Source: Bog-159 sp963818855 (GTDB lineage: Bacteria; Acidobacteriota; Terriglobia; Bryobacterales; Bryobacteraceae). Taken from it: 64,000 nucleotides of DNA. Below, in pieces: positions 51,004 through 60,253 of this stretch. A model generated the notes under the pieces. That model was not told the origin of the DNA, did not search any database, and saw only the letters and a program-made list of their open reading frames with translations. Location of the stretch: positions 682,001 through 746,000 of the forward strand of contig CAWFUH010000017.1 in the NCBI GenBank assembly GCA_963818855.1, written 5' to 3'. Positions within the stretch are counted from its first letter, which is position 1. Each line of letters opens with the position of its first letter. The position numbers and the translations under genes are program-made.

Positions 51004-52096
51004 TTGATCTTCGCATAATATAGCGTAATCAAAAGGACAGTTCGGCCTGCTTCCAGAATGCCGTGATCAATCGGGGCCGACGCCGCATCCGGCGTAAGGT
51101 AATCCGCGCTCGCTCGCTCATCTCCCACCAGTTCTGCGGGCATATGTTCGGCAGTTGATGTTGTTTCCACTAGCCCCACAGGTATTCCACCGGATTCAAG
51201 TCGGGTGCGTAGGCCGGAACGTACTCCGTGTGGATGCGGCCTTCCTGCGGGGCGATGAAATTCTGCACCATGCCACTCTGGTGCGCCGGCAGTCGATCCC
51301 AAATGAGAATGATAGGACCGTGGATGTGCCGCATCAAGTGGCGGAGGAACTCCACCACCTGCGGACCCCGGATGGAACCTTTGCAGAACTGGAAGTAGAA
51401 ATTCCACCAGGTCATTCCGGCAATGACGGAGAGCAAGTCCCAGTTGAAGTTGTACTGCAGAATCGGCGTCTGTCCCTTGGGTGCCCAGGTGCGACAGCGA
51501 TGCGGGCGCTGCGTTACACCGCTTTCGTCCAGGAAGACAATCGTGCGCCCCTCAAGTTGGGCTTTTTTTTAATGGCCGGCCATTGCACTTTTTGCCAATG
51601 CTGGACCGCACCTGCGCTACGCTCGCGGGCCCGCCCTTCGGGCCGCTGACAACTCCACCCCATGGCCCCCAACACCTTCCACACATGGCCGGGGTGATAG
51701 TCGATGTCGAACTCCTGTTCCAGCAAGTGGGCTACCCGCTGACCAGTCCATAGAGGCGTTTCGTAGCCCAGCGCTTCCGGCCCACGGAGCAATAATTCCT
51801 CCAGGCGCTGCCACTTACCCGCCTCCAGTTTTGGCTTGCGGCCCGCTCTGCCGGCTTTCTTCAAAGCGGCCTCCCCCTGTTCCGACAAAGTCCGGTTCCA
51901 TCGACTCACGGTCTGGCTACAAACCTTCACACGGCGAGCTACTTCAGACTGATTCAACCCTTGTCGTAGCAGCTTGATGGCTTGCATCCGCCGGCGTTCG
52001 AGAGCATCGAAGTCCCGTCGCATTCCTGCTAGGTTTCCCATACAGGACTCAACCCCATCCCGTCGAAATAGTTGCGCTATATTATGCGAAGCTCAA
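51004..52096 (-). mobile_element. IS630-family insertion sequence, complete with TA duplication
   Basis: The 1093-bp element is flanked by TA at 51002-51003 and 52097-52098, the standard IS630 target duplication. Terminal inverted repeats start TTGATCTTCGCATAATATAG (left) and TTGAGCTTCGCATAATATAG (right), with one mismatch in the first 20 positions. Removing the element and one TA restores the permease reading frame as SDA-R-VAVVNE, confirming the ends. The transposase gene occupies almost the whole element. Confidence 0.9.
51029..52041 (-). pseudogene. IS630-family transposase (frameshift-expressed, with a nonsense codon)
   Basis: From ATG 52041 the first frame codes a helix-turn-helix region (RRRMQAIKLLRQGLNQSEVA, VKVCSQTVSRWNRTL) and winged-helix part to KKKP. 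A run of eight A at 51570-51563 then permits a -1 shift; the second frame continues AQLEGRTIVFLDESGV (first catalytic Asp), IILIWDRLPAH (second Asp) and PAYAPDLNPVEYLWG (Glu). Programmed -1 frameshifting on A-runs is usual for this family. A TAG at 51172-51170 follows LWG where relatives have Tyr; beyond it the frame goes on WKQHQLPNICPQNWWEMSER to TGA at 51029. The C-terminal 46 residues are thus lost unless the stop is suppressed. Confidence 0.82.
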
Positions 52097-53428
52097 TAGC
52101 GTCGCTTTGTACTTCCGCCTCGGTGAATTCGCGTCCCCGCAGAATGCGTCCACCCATGGTTCGGAAGTAATCCGGGAATACCGGAACGACCATGGAATTC
52201 TCGTTGGCTGGACCGCCGTCCATCCCAAATAGCCCTCCCATGAAGCTCGTGGCATAGATCGGGAGGAACTCGGTCGCGCTGGCGCTGCGTATTCCGGGGA
52301 CTCGCCGGATTCGGGCCAGCGCTTCCTCGAAATAGGCAAGGCGGCGATCGTTCAGTTGATGGGTGGTCCCTTCCAGCGCTGCGTTCACAGTGATCAGGCC
52401 GCGAGAGTCAAACCCGCGATCGCTGTTCATCAGCTTCACAAATGCACGGCCTACCGAAATCGACGCCGCCATAAGGACGATCGTGAGCATCACCTGCGCT
52501 GCCACCAACGCCTCGCGCAGCAGTCGCGAGCCACGCTGACCGGTGGAACCGCGAGTTCCGAAGCTGTGGAGACGACTGGCGTACAACGACGGCAGAACGC
52601 CGAAAAGCAACCCGCTGAGGACCGATGCCGCGATGGCAAAAATGAGCACGCGACCATCCAGAATTGAGTAAGCCTGTGACGCAAGTGGCGCGGGTTGGAG
52701 TCTTGCGGCGATTGACGTAGTCCAGAAGGCGACAAAAATCCCGACGATGGAAGCAACTAGCGAAAGCAGCAAGCACTCCGTCAGCAACTGTTGCCAGATC
52801 CGCGCGCGGCTTGCGCCAAGTGCGGACCGGATGGAAAGCTCAGTGGCACGATCGGCGGTACGCGCCATCAACAGGTTCGCGACGTTCGTGCAAGCGATCA
52901 GGAGGATCAGAAACCCGGCATCAGTTGGCCACAGGCCCGTCAGGCATTCGCCGCCGAAGCCGATCGACTCTGGCCCAACCGCACCTATATTCAGAGGATC
53001 AAGTACCCTTCGAGCATAACCGCGCTTAGAGACGAACTTGCCGGGCCGGCAAGAAAGGGCTGGCTGGTGCTGATGGCATGCGTGGTAGCGAGCGCAGCAA
53101 CAGTGCATTGACGACGCTGAAGACGCCTGTGTTCGCTCCAATGCCGATGGCGAGTGCGAGAATCGCGAAGCCGGTGTGCCATGGGCGACGGGCCCAAAGG
53201 CGGATCGTGTGCCTCGCATCCTGCGCCACTTCGCAAGAGAACTGCAAAGGGACGGAGATCGCCAAGTCCGCAATGATGCGAATCCAAAGGATGCTCAGGG
53301 CGGCGCCCCCGATCGATTCATTGTGTTCGTCGCGAAATTCGCGCTCCAATGCTTCCGTATAGTTTTCACGAAACCCGGCCAGATAGAGCTTAAGAAGCTG
53401 CCGGTACAGCCTGAATGAGAAGGGTTCG

Positions 53429-53794
53429 TCAGGCATGCTTGGGCACTCCAAACCTTGCCGTGGCCAACTGCACCAACTCGCGCATGCGAGCCGCTTCCGC
53501 TTGCGCGACCTTGCGGCCATAGGCCGTGATTCGGTAGTAGCGACGACGCTCGTCGTCAAGGTGCGGGTCGGGCCGGGTTTCGGACTCTTCGATCAGCCCC
53601 AGATCCAGCATTTTGTTGATAGATCCGTAAAGCACGCCAGGCCCAAGCTTCAGCTTGCCCCCGGTGCGCAGGGAGATCTCGCGCTTCAAGGCATAACCGT
53701 GGCGCTCGCCCTCGCCGAGGGATAGAAGGATGTGGAAGACGGCATTTGAAAGCGGCGTCAGAGCGCCCGCAGGGAACCGGTCCTTGACAGACAT
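53429..53794 (-). CDS. PadR-family transcriptional regulator
   Basis: 121 residues, the short form typical of regulators paired with ADOP permeases. Motifs: LTPLSNAVFHILLSLGEGER, HGYALKREISLRTGGKLKLG, PGVLYGSINKMLDLGLIEES and RRRYYRITAYGRKVAQAEAA (winged helix and start of dimer helix). It would repress its own operon and release on ligand binding. The ATG of the permease lies inside its last codons, so both were one transcript; the permease is now disrupted while the regulator looks intact. Confidence 0.9.
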   Translation of the reverse strand: MSVKDRFPAGALTPLSNAVFHILLSLGEGERHGYALKREISLRTGGKLKLGPGVLYGSINKMLDLGLIEESETRPDPHLDDERRRYYRITAYGRKVAQAEAARMRELVQLATARFGVPKHA

Positions 53795-53805
53795 ATTAGT
53801 ACAAG

Positions 53806-53825
53806 CGAGTATATACTATTACTCG
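53806..53825 (-). promoter_or_regulatory. Putative PadR operator / promoter
   Basis: The inverted repeat CGAGTA-N8-TACTCG lies 12 bp upstream of the padR start and includes GTATATAC, which may also serve as the -10 region. The place and symmetry fit an autoregulatory PadR site. Confidence 0.45.
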
Positions 53826-53826
53826 A

Positions 53827-54880
53827 AACCGACTAGTGGTGTCAAGGGCGCAAAATGCGAAGTCAACGCCTCGGATAGGGCGTTATAGGGGATCACGCCC
53901 TCGAAGCCCAGTCACGTCGTTTGACACATCACGCGCGACCCTGGATCTGCATCAATCCACGCGAGCCTGAAGCTGATCAGCATGGTTCCGTGCAGCGCGC
54001 ATCCCTATCGCCACGTTAGCGATCGCGGCGACGGACAAGCGAGGCCGGCGACACAATAGGCCGCCGGCATCAGGATGGGGAAAAGCGCGGCCATGCTGCT
54101 GGGCGGCAGCGCGGCGCCGGTCCGAGGGGCAGGCTCAGAAGGGCCCACGTCGAGTGCGAGACGCCCGGCGGACGCGACCGGTGGCTCGTATGCGCCGACC
54201 GCTCACAAACCTCCGGCGCCTGTCACTCGGGCTAAATCATCGGTTCGGGAGCCGTGCGCCCTCGCGGCGAATGGAAGCGTCTTAGACCGGATCTAATCGC
54301 CGATCAAGCCGGCCATCCGTACGCTGGCGGTCCCAAGCGGCATAACGGGGCTGCGGACTGCTGGCGCCGGAACTGCGGACGGACACCGGGCCGCGCGAAG
54401 CGCTGTCCTCGTTTGCTGGGCTGGGGCCGCGCCGGTCCGACGTCGCGGCGCTCACGGAAGGGACACGTCGACGCTGGTACGTCGCTCACGGGTGCCATCC
54501 GGACGAAAGGACTATGATCATTGTGGCTAAGATAGTCGATGCCGGCCGCCTACCGAATGGCGTCGAGAGAACGGTAATGAAACGCTGGGCGGCCCTGCCC
54601 GGGGAAACGCTGAATCCGTGGATTCCTCACGGTCGCTTCCAGAATGCACTGTGTCCCTTGTAAATTCGGCGCCGATCGCCTTGAAAACCCGATCACCCGT
54701 TTTGCCCCTCGAAATCGACGGCGGGATCGCTTGCTGCTGCGGACGGCCCGGGCCGGCGACATTCAGGTGTGCCACCTTCCCATCAACCCGCGCTTTAGCT
54801 GAGCAGGATTTGAACTCGGCACTGCCGGCTGAGCGATGGGACGAACTCGAATTGGGCGAGATTGGCACGGCGGCGCCGCT
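53827..54880. other. Long stretch without recognisable gene
   Basis: Several frames are open for 60-110 codons on both strands, but none has a known motif or a plausible start; high GC explains such openness. I see no repeats or structured RNA. Confidence 0.45.
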
Positions 54881-56671
54881 TCAACGGTGCGCCCCCGCCG
54901 GCTTGGGATTCGGTACGAATGCCGGCGTCTTTGCATCGTTCGCGAAGCGCCACCCGGAAAGGTATGCAAGGCCAATAATCTTCCTCATCTTCGCGTAGTC
55001 GATCTTCTCCACCGTGTCCGTAATGTGGTGATAGTCAGGGTGGAAGCCCGTGAACCACCAGAACGCCGGCACGTCGTGCAGAACGAACGGGAATTGGTCG
55101 GAGCGAAAGAAGACGTTTAGTGCATTCTCGTGATCGAAACGGTCGTCCAAAACGAGACCCACATGCGCGTTCTCCTGCTTCACTACCGCGTCATATTCGG
55201 GCGAGTAGAGCGCGCCGATCAGGTTCAGCCGGTTCGATGTATCCGCTGGAATCGCAATCAGCCCTTCAGTCTGCGGGCTCGGCTTCTCGTCACGCCCAAT
55301 CATGTCAAAGTTGATCTGCGCGCGCGTGATCGCGAGGGGCCGCAGCGGATGCTGGGCCATGTAATACGCACCGAGCAGACCGCGCTCTTCGCTGGCAAAC
55401 ACGACAAACAGGATTGACCGCTTGGGCCGCACAGCGTTCGCCGCAAATGCCTTTGCCAGTTCCACTACGCCCACCGTTCCCGAGCCATTGTCGTCCGCTC
55501 CATGCCATATCTGCATGCAATCCGGTCCGGGAGGCGTCGGCCGGCCATGATCGTCCACGCCACCTAAGGAGTCGGGCTGCGCCGACGGTCCATTTTGGCC
55601 CGGCGTCGTTGAGGTTGGCGCGTAACACGGGGCGGACCCGTTGTGATCGTGGTGTGCTGTGACCATGACTGTCTCGGCCATCAACGCCGGGTCCGATCCT
55701 TCCAGCAATCCAGCCACATTCCAGGTCGTGCCCATGCGCTCCGTCGTGTTGTGAAGGTGCAGGGTCAGGCTCGTGTCCGGCAGCGCGCGGCTCTGCGGCG
55801 TCAGGTCCTTGTCGATAGCGGCTTGAAGCGCGGACGCTTCCTGCTTCCCGCTCCTGCCCTGAGCGACGCCCTCAGTTGCCAGCAGTTCTGCCGCCACGTC
55901 ATCGAGCACCAGCACATTGGGAATATGCACTTCATCGTCGGCAATCGCTTGCAACGGAATTGGCACTGCCCTCGTTTCGCTCCCGCCAATGCGGGCGATC
56001 CGCTCGGCGGCTGTCGGGTGTTTGCGGTTGGGCTCGGCCACCACAACCAGCGCCACGGCTCCGTGCGCCTGCGCGTTCAGCAGCTTCACTCGCGTGGTCG
56101 CGTAGCGCGTGTTGCCGGTGCCGTTGAAGATCGAATTCGGGTCGTCCTCCTGCGGCTCATGATCGTACACCAACACAATCTTTTCCTTCGCATCGATCCT
56201 CAGGTAATCGTCGTAGCCCAATTCCGGCGCGGTGATCCCGTAGCCCGCGAAGACCACTGACGCCTTCAGGTCGATCGCATGCCGGTAATTGCCTAACGCC
56301 GCAGGCGCCCTCCACACTGTGGTTCTTGCCCCTCGCGTCAGGGTTACGGAGCTTTCATTGCGGTCCGGCCGGTACTCCACAAGCGTCATTGCCTGCAGAA
56401 AGCTGGGCCGGCCGTCCCCATCGGTCGCCGCCGGCCGCAACCCGGTCTTTGAAAACTGCTGTGCAATCCACCGTACCGCAGCTTCGTCGCCCTGCTGCAA
56501 ACTCATGCGGCCCGCCAGCGCATCGCTTGCTACATAAGCCAGGTCGCTACGCAACGCAGACTCTTGAATTGTTGCGTAGCCTTCCGCCACTTCATGCGGC
56601 ACCGGAACCTGTCCATTCAATACAATGCAGCACGCAGCTGCCCAGCCACACAGACCAGGAAGTCGTCGCAT
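54881..56671 (-). CDS. Secreted M28 peptidase with PA domain
   Basis: 596 residues with a signal peptide (GLCGWAAACCIVLNGQ). An N-terminal helical part (LRSDLAYVASDALAGRMSLQ) is followed by a PA insert (about residues 135-265) and the M28 catalytic region. Metal ligands and catalytic acids lie in VMVTAHHDHNG, WHGADDNGSGTVGVVELA, FVVFASEERGLLGAYYM and INFDMIGRDE, with a last His in HPDYHHITDTVEKID. It is likely a zinc aminopeptidase working outside the cytoplasm. The last eight or so residues (PNPKPAGAHR) lack homology features. No operon partner is seen. Confidence 0.92.
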   Translation of the reverse strand: MRRLPGLCGWAAACCIVLNGQVPVPHEVAEGYATIQESALRSDLAYVASDALAGRMSLQQGDEAAVRWIAQQFSKTGLRPAATDGDGRPSFLQAMTLVEYRPDRNESSVTLTRGARTTVWRAPAALGNYRHAIDLKASVVFAGYGITAPELGYDDYLRIDAKEKIVLVYDHEPQEDDPNSIFNGTGNTRYATTRVKLLNAQAHGAVALVVVAEPNRKHPTAAERIARIGGSETRAVPIPLQAIADDEVHIPNVLVLDDVAAELLATEGVAQGRSGKQEASALQAAIDKDLTPQSRALPDTSLTLHLHNTTERMGTTWNVAGLLEGSDPALMAETVMVTAHHDHNGSAPCYAPTSTTPGQNGPSAQPDSLGGVDDHGRPTPPGPDCMQIWHGADDNGSGTVGVVELAKAFAANAVRPKRSILFVVFASEERGLLGAYYMAQHPLRPLAITRAQINFDMIGRDEKPSPQTEGLIAIPADTSNRLNLIGALYSPEYDAVVKQENAHVGLVLDDRFDHENALNVFFRSDQFPFVLHDVPAFWWFTGFHPDYHHITDTVEKIDYAKMRKIIGLAYLSGWRFANDAKTPAFVPNPKPAGAHR

Positions 56672-56928
56672 GCGACTATCTTATCGTCTCGGCCTCGCAA
56701 GGGAGTGATTCTCGGTTTTTGGCAACGAGCCGTTAGCACCACGGCGGCCTGCCTGATGCATACCTTCAACTCCGTCAGTCCTCGCCGATCTCCTCTACCC
56801 AGATTGTTCCCGAGCAGGATTCCCAGTGCCTGCGCCCCCGCCACATAAAGCGACTCCGTGGTCACCTCGACAGCGTGCTCAATGCCGGCGAGGTCACGAC
56901 AGGAGACCACGCAGGAACGCAGGGCCAT
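56617..56928 (-). CDS. Small protein of unknown function, possibly degraded
   Basis: 103 residues if complete. The first ~40 (MALRSCVVSCRDLAGIEHAV, EVTTESLYVAGAQALGILL) recall small conserved acidobacterial proteins with a VEVxAxSLYEA motif, which I cannot name. The later part, LTELKVCIRQAAVVLTARCQ, is still plausible, but the last 35 residues look random and overlap the start of the M28 peptidase gene. The gene may have lost its stop codon. Confidence 0.4.
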   Translation of the reverse strand: MALRSCVVSCRDLAGIEHAVEVTTESLYVAGAQALGILLGNNLGRGDRRGLTELKVCIRQAAVVLTARCQKPRITPLRGRDDKIVACDDFLVCVAGQLRAALY

Positions 56929-57087
56929 GCGACGAAGGTTAGCCTGATGGCTCTGCTTCGTGTCGTGAGCGCAACTGTTCTTCGATGCTCAGCGTCAGGT
57001 CAGGCCTGAGTGTGGCCGGGTCTTGGCGGGCACGTGCGTCCCGCGGCTCTCACGGGGGGCTCCTGCCCCATCGGCCTGTCGATCAGC

Positions 57088-57576
57088 CTATCTCGGCTGC
57101 GACGTAGAGAATCTGGCCTTCGACACCAGGTACTTTCCTTCATCGGGATCGAGTTGCTCTAGTGCGTATCTACCACCCCGCCCTCCATTGCCGATGGGAA
57201 TCGGCAGGAAATAGTAGGTCTCACCTGCTTTGGCTTGCAGCGAATGCAGTGAAAGCCAGGATGCTCCCCAATAAGTTGCATAGGCGCACAGGTGGTGCTC
57301 TCCGGGGTCGACCGCCACAAAGAAATACGTGCCCCGGTCGTTTGCGCCGGCCCATTTTCCGTCCACGCCGATATTGTCGTGGATCTCCTGATTCACCACG
57401 TAGACCAGCGCTTTTCCCTCCGGCGGGGCCGGTGTGGGATGTTGTGATTGGTCGATCTTTACTGCCAACTTCACGTCTCGCGGACCGCAGGCGGCGGATT
57501 CGACATTGGGCGCGAGTGCCCGGTCTTCCCCGAACGCGCAGCACGCGACGAATACGAAAGCGGCTACAAGCTTCAT
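57088..57576 (-). CDS. Secreted DUF2846-like protein
   Basis: 162 residues with a short signal peptide (KLVAAFVFVACCAFGEDRA). The core KALVYVVNQEIHDN, then GKWAGANDRGTYFFVAVDPG and EHHLCAYATYW and GETYYFLPIPIGN is the DUF2846 pattern (a small periplasmic beta domain). Many members are lipoproteins; here no lipobox Cys precedes the mature part. Function unknown. It ends KYLVSKARFSTSQPR, typical for the family. Confidence 0.78.
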   Translation of the reverse strand: MKLVAAFVFVACCAFGEDRALAPNVESAACGPRDVKLAVKIDQSQHPTPAPPEGKALVYVVNQEIHDNIGVDGKWAGANDRGTYFFVAVDPGEHHLCAYATYWGASWLSLHSLQAKAGETYYFLPIPIGNGGRGGRYALEQLDPDEGKYLVSKARFSTSQPR

Positions 57577-57896
57577 AGAACCTCCAGATAACGCGGAGTA
57601 GATCTTCCGCCGGGATTTGGACGTGCCCAGCCGGGCGGGTGTTACTTGAAAAGAGACGCGAGATGGAGCCCGAAACTGCCATGCGGTCTGAACAGGCAGA
57701 CCCCATTTCCAGGCAACCTGCGCACGGCGTCATTTCGTGGTAGCCATCTTACCGCAACGCCCTCCCTGCCACGATCTTCGCGTCGCGCTTGGACTTCGCC
57801 CATCGGGGCGCCCGGCAATTCTCCGTCTGTCTCTTCGGAAAACGGCATTATGTTTTCCGTGGGGTAAGCACGCAACCGTGAGATCATTGAAGAGTC
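57577..57896. other. Intergenic, nothing recognised
   Basis: It separates divergent genes and must contain their promoters, but I could not assign boxes with confidence. Confidence 0.4.
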
Positions 57897-58298
57897 ATGG
57901 ACGCTTCACTCGACCCGCAGCTTACTCTGGGCCGGATTTTTGGCAGTGATTGGACAATTGCAAATGTTGCGAAATTGCTGCGTTTCAACGCCGGCCAGGA
58001 CTTCGTGCGTGCGGGCCCGTTAACTGGCGGCCTGCGGGAGATCGGCGAGAACTACCTGCGGAGGACGTGGGCCCGGCACCTCCCTTCTGGTGTCACGGTG
58101 ACGTTCAGGCGCGACACAACGGGCAACTGGCATGCCGAGATTTTCTTCGCCGGGTTGGACGATCAAATTCCGTGGAACGAGGCTTTGGCTGAGAAGTGGC
58201 TGGTGGCACTGTTCCTGCAGGATCGGCCGCGCGTGCGCGATGTCACGGAAGGCGCTCCCCAACCGAATCAGGTCCGGCACTTCAAGTTGGTGGTATAG
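57897..58298 (+). CDS. Protein of unknown function
   Basis: 133 residues beginning MDASLDPQLTLGRIFGSDWT. I do not recognise the family. It is probably soluble: no signal peptide or membrane helix, mixed composition, and a WHAEIFFAGLDDQIPWNEAL segment with well-spaced aromatic residues that looks like real protein. Codon use (high third-position GC) agrees with the neighbours. No operon partner. Confidence 0.5.
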   Translation: MDASLDPQLTLGRIFGSDWTIANVAKLLRFNAGQDFVRAGPLTGGLREIGENYLRRTWARHLPSGVTVTFRRDTTGNWHAEIFFAGLDDQIPWNEALAEKWLVALFLQDRPRVRDVTEGAPQPNQVRHFKLVV

Positions 58299-58623
58299 GG
58301 AGCAACGTAACCCCCACCCGCCAGCGGACTATGCTAGCCGATGGCTAAAGCCTGAGTTTATGGGGCAGTCCGAGTCCGTTGAATGGACGTCGGACGCCAC
58401 TTGCGGCACTCGTAATACAAGGGCCGGGTCCGCCGTTGTTCTGAAGGGATTGGCAAGAAAAAGCCAAGCGTCCGAAGCAGTTCGAGGAGAGCGGTACCGA
58501 TAAGGAACGATCAGTCGGCCAGCGTTTCGCCGAAAGTTCCGAATTGTGCGGCGTTCCGCCGGCCGCCGGCTTAAGGATTGGGCGAACACTCACGAACCCG
58601 TAATAGTCCCCAGACGTCGATGT
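58299..58623. other. Intergenic, nothing recognised
   Basis: It lies between two convergent genes. No terminator hairpin with T-run and no coding signal were seen. Confidence 0.4.
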
Positions 58624-59487
58624 TCAGGCCAGAGCTTTTCCGTATAGTGCGAGCAAGCGGCTCCATGCCTTCTCGGCTTGTGGCTCGTTGTAGACCCGCG
58701 AATCCGGGGGGCACCAGCCATGCGCGGCACCAGTATACACTTCGATTTCCGCTGGCAGGTTTGCCTTAGCAAACGTCTCCTTGAGGACGGTCTTGTCGTT
58801 GGGCGAGCGCGCGTCGTCATTTTCGGCGATCGCGATGAGGAACTGCGCCTTGGACTTCGCGGCCTGAAGGTGCGGACTGTTGGGCGCGTCGGTCACGAGT
58901 CCACCGCCATGGAATGAGGCGACTGCGCCGACACGATCGGGTACGGCGGCTGCGGTACGAAACGCAAGCGGGCCACCCATGCAATAGCCCTGTGTGCCGA
59001 TCTTCCGGCTTTTCGCAACCGATTTTTGCCCGTCCAGCCAACCGATGAACGCTCGTGCATCGGTGATTTGTGTCGTCTCATTCAGAGCTCGCGCGAGCGG
59101 CATCAGTTCCTGGATTGGAGTTGCGGCCCCGGCTTCCGCGGTCGGGGCTTTCTTGACGCGGTAGAAAGGATTCACCACGAGCACCGAATACCCCGATTCG
59201 GCGAGTCGCTTGCCCATGCCGCGGAAGGCCGGGCGCAGCCCGAAGATGTCTGGCCAAACGAGAACTCCAGGAGCTGTGCCGCTCGCCGGATGCACGAAGT
59301 AACAGTCGGCGCTGCCGTCCGGCGTTGTCACGGTTACGTCCGTTTCGGTGACTGTGACGGCATTGGCTACCTTCGGCAGCATCATGGCAACCCCTGCTCC
59401 CAACATGACGCCGAACTGTTTACGCGTCACCAAGCCGTGAGCTACGTACTTCTGCCGGTCCTCTTCGAAATGATCCTGATCACACAT
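58624..59487 (-). CDS. Dienelactone hydrolase family protein
   Basis: 287 residues. The N-terminus is long and has a possible twin-arginine-like or hydrophobic export segment (TRKQFGVMLGAGVAMMLP), so it may act outside the cytoplasm. The alpha/beta-hydrolase core has GVLVWPDIFGLRPAFRGMGK, the nucleophile elbow TQGYCMGGPLAFR (Cys in G-x-C-x-G, as in dienelactone hydrolase), an acid region in IAIAENDDARSPN and His in YTGAAHGWCPPDSR. It hydrolyses lactones or esters; the natural substrate is unknown. Confidence 0.88.
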   Translation of the reverse strand: MCDQDHFEEDRQKYVAHGLVTRKQFGVMLGAGVAMMLPKVANAVTVTETDVTVTTPDGSADCYFVHPASGTAPGVLVWPDIFGLRPAFRGMGKRLAESGYSVLVVNPFYRVKKAPTAEAGAATPIQELMPLARALNETTQITDARAFIGWLDGQKSVAKSRKIGTQGYCMGGPLAFRTAAAVPDRVGAVASFHGGGLVTDAPNSPHLQAAKSKAQFLIAIAENDDARSPNDKTVLKETFAKANLPAEIEVYTGAAHGWCPPDSRVYNEPQAEKAWSRLLALYGKALA

Positions 59488-59968
59488 GCTTCCCCTCCTT
59501 GTCGCCTGATTGCGCGGAAGAACCGCAGGCGTATCGCGCCATTATACCTAACCGTTCCCGGTCCGCTGCTGCGTTGAGGATTACTCCATACAAGTCGTTG
59601 GTACCTGGCTGAATTCAGGAGCTGGCGCACAACTCCCTCGCAAGGGCCCGAATCCGATTCATGTCGCCGTCGAATCATATTATTTCCCTTCGAATAAGAG
59701 TGGCGGAGGTGTTCCCGCATCTCGCGCCGGTTTCACTGGCGCCGGGCGTATCCACCATGGCGTCGGAATTTCCGTCAAGCCACTCGGAATCCAGCGCACC
59801 GATTATGGTCCAAGCGTGCCGCAAACCCGCATCGTCGGCACTTGACGATGGCTCCCGTTGAGTGGCCGGATGGCGTGGTACATCGTGTAAGGGGCACGGC
59901 CGCCGGCGAGGATGGCGTCACACGCCGCATAACGCTCGCACGCCGCTAGCGCCAGTCGCTCGGCGGGT
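59488..59968. other. Intergenic, nothing recognised
   Basis: The stretch holds the promoter side of the dienelactone hydrolase gene and otherwise no recognisable coding or RNA signal. Confidence 0.4.
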
Positions 59969-60064
59969 CACCGCTTCAAGGATGGGAAGAATACGAATCA
60001 AGGGCTCCACAAGCTCGGCAACCTCGCGCTGCTCACGCGCAGGAAGAACAGCGCTGCTCGTCCT
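59969..60064 (+). pseudogene. Fragment of an HNH/DUF1524-type nuclease
   Basis: A short frame reads HRFKDGKNTNQ followed by GLHKLGNLALLTRRKNSAA. The block H-x-LGNLxLLTxxxNS is characteristic of the C-terminal HNH (DUF1524) domain of DUF262/GmrSD-like restriction proteins. Nothing else of the gene is present. Confidence 0.5.
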
Positions 60065-60079
60065 CACCGGAAGAACCTG

Positions 60080-60157
60080 CCGTCGCCGCAACGCAACCAT
60101 AGCAGAAACGCCCAAAGGGGTGAGGGCGACGCTCGTGGGTTCGGGGACTTTCTTCGA
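60080..60157 (-). pseudogene. PEP-CTERM sorting tail of a lost secreted protein
   Basis: SKKVPEPTSVALTPLGVSAM followed by VALRRR is the PEP-CTERM pattern: VPEP motif, hydrophobic helix, arginine cluster. Such tails direct proteins to exosortase. Here the tail has no gene body in front: the frame opens only ~30 residues upstream, next to the radical SAM stop, and runs past the arginines without stopping. Confidence 0.6.
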
Positions 60158-60253
60158 ATAAACGCCGCCCACCGAAATCATCGGGGCTGGGATGTCGCCA
60201 AGACCGCTCGCTTGGCGGTGTCTGGCTGGCGAGGCCGGTGGCACGCCATTTTA

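Larger units (their letters stand above)
50540..53436 (-). pseudogene. ADOP-type ABC/FtsX permease, disrupted
   Basis: The gene starts at ATG 53436, overlapping padR by 8 bp, and reads MPDEPFSFRLYRQLLKLYLA, an ADOP N-terminus with its first membrane helix (FAILALAIGIGANTGVFSVV). At about 53030-53090 the frame changes and part of the first periplasmic domain is missing. Another frame continues with ILLIACTNVANLLMARTADR and LSIRSALGASRARIWQQLLT to FTEAEVQSDA at 52099, where an IS630 element is inserted. Past it the protein resumes RVAVVNELFASEFGL and ends at HEMGVRM (50543). The last helices lie at 48546-48800, inverted. ADOP permeases, often next to PadR regulators, are putative MacB-like exporters. 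Not functional here. Confidence 0.85.

Noticed and set aside
53827..54880. Several 60-120 codon frames between padR and the M28 peptidase gene
   Set aside because: They overlap each other on both strands and show neither motifs nor ribosome sites, so none is reported as a gene.
57160..57200. CCCGCCCTCC string as a fourth copy of the hairpin repeat
   Set aside because: Only ten bases match, and neither hairpin core is present; it codes for part of the DUF2846-like protein.
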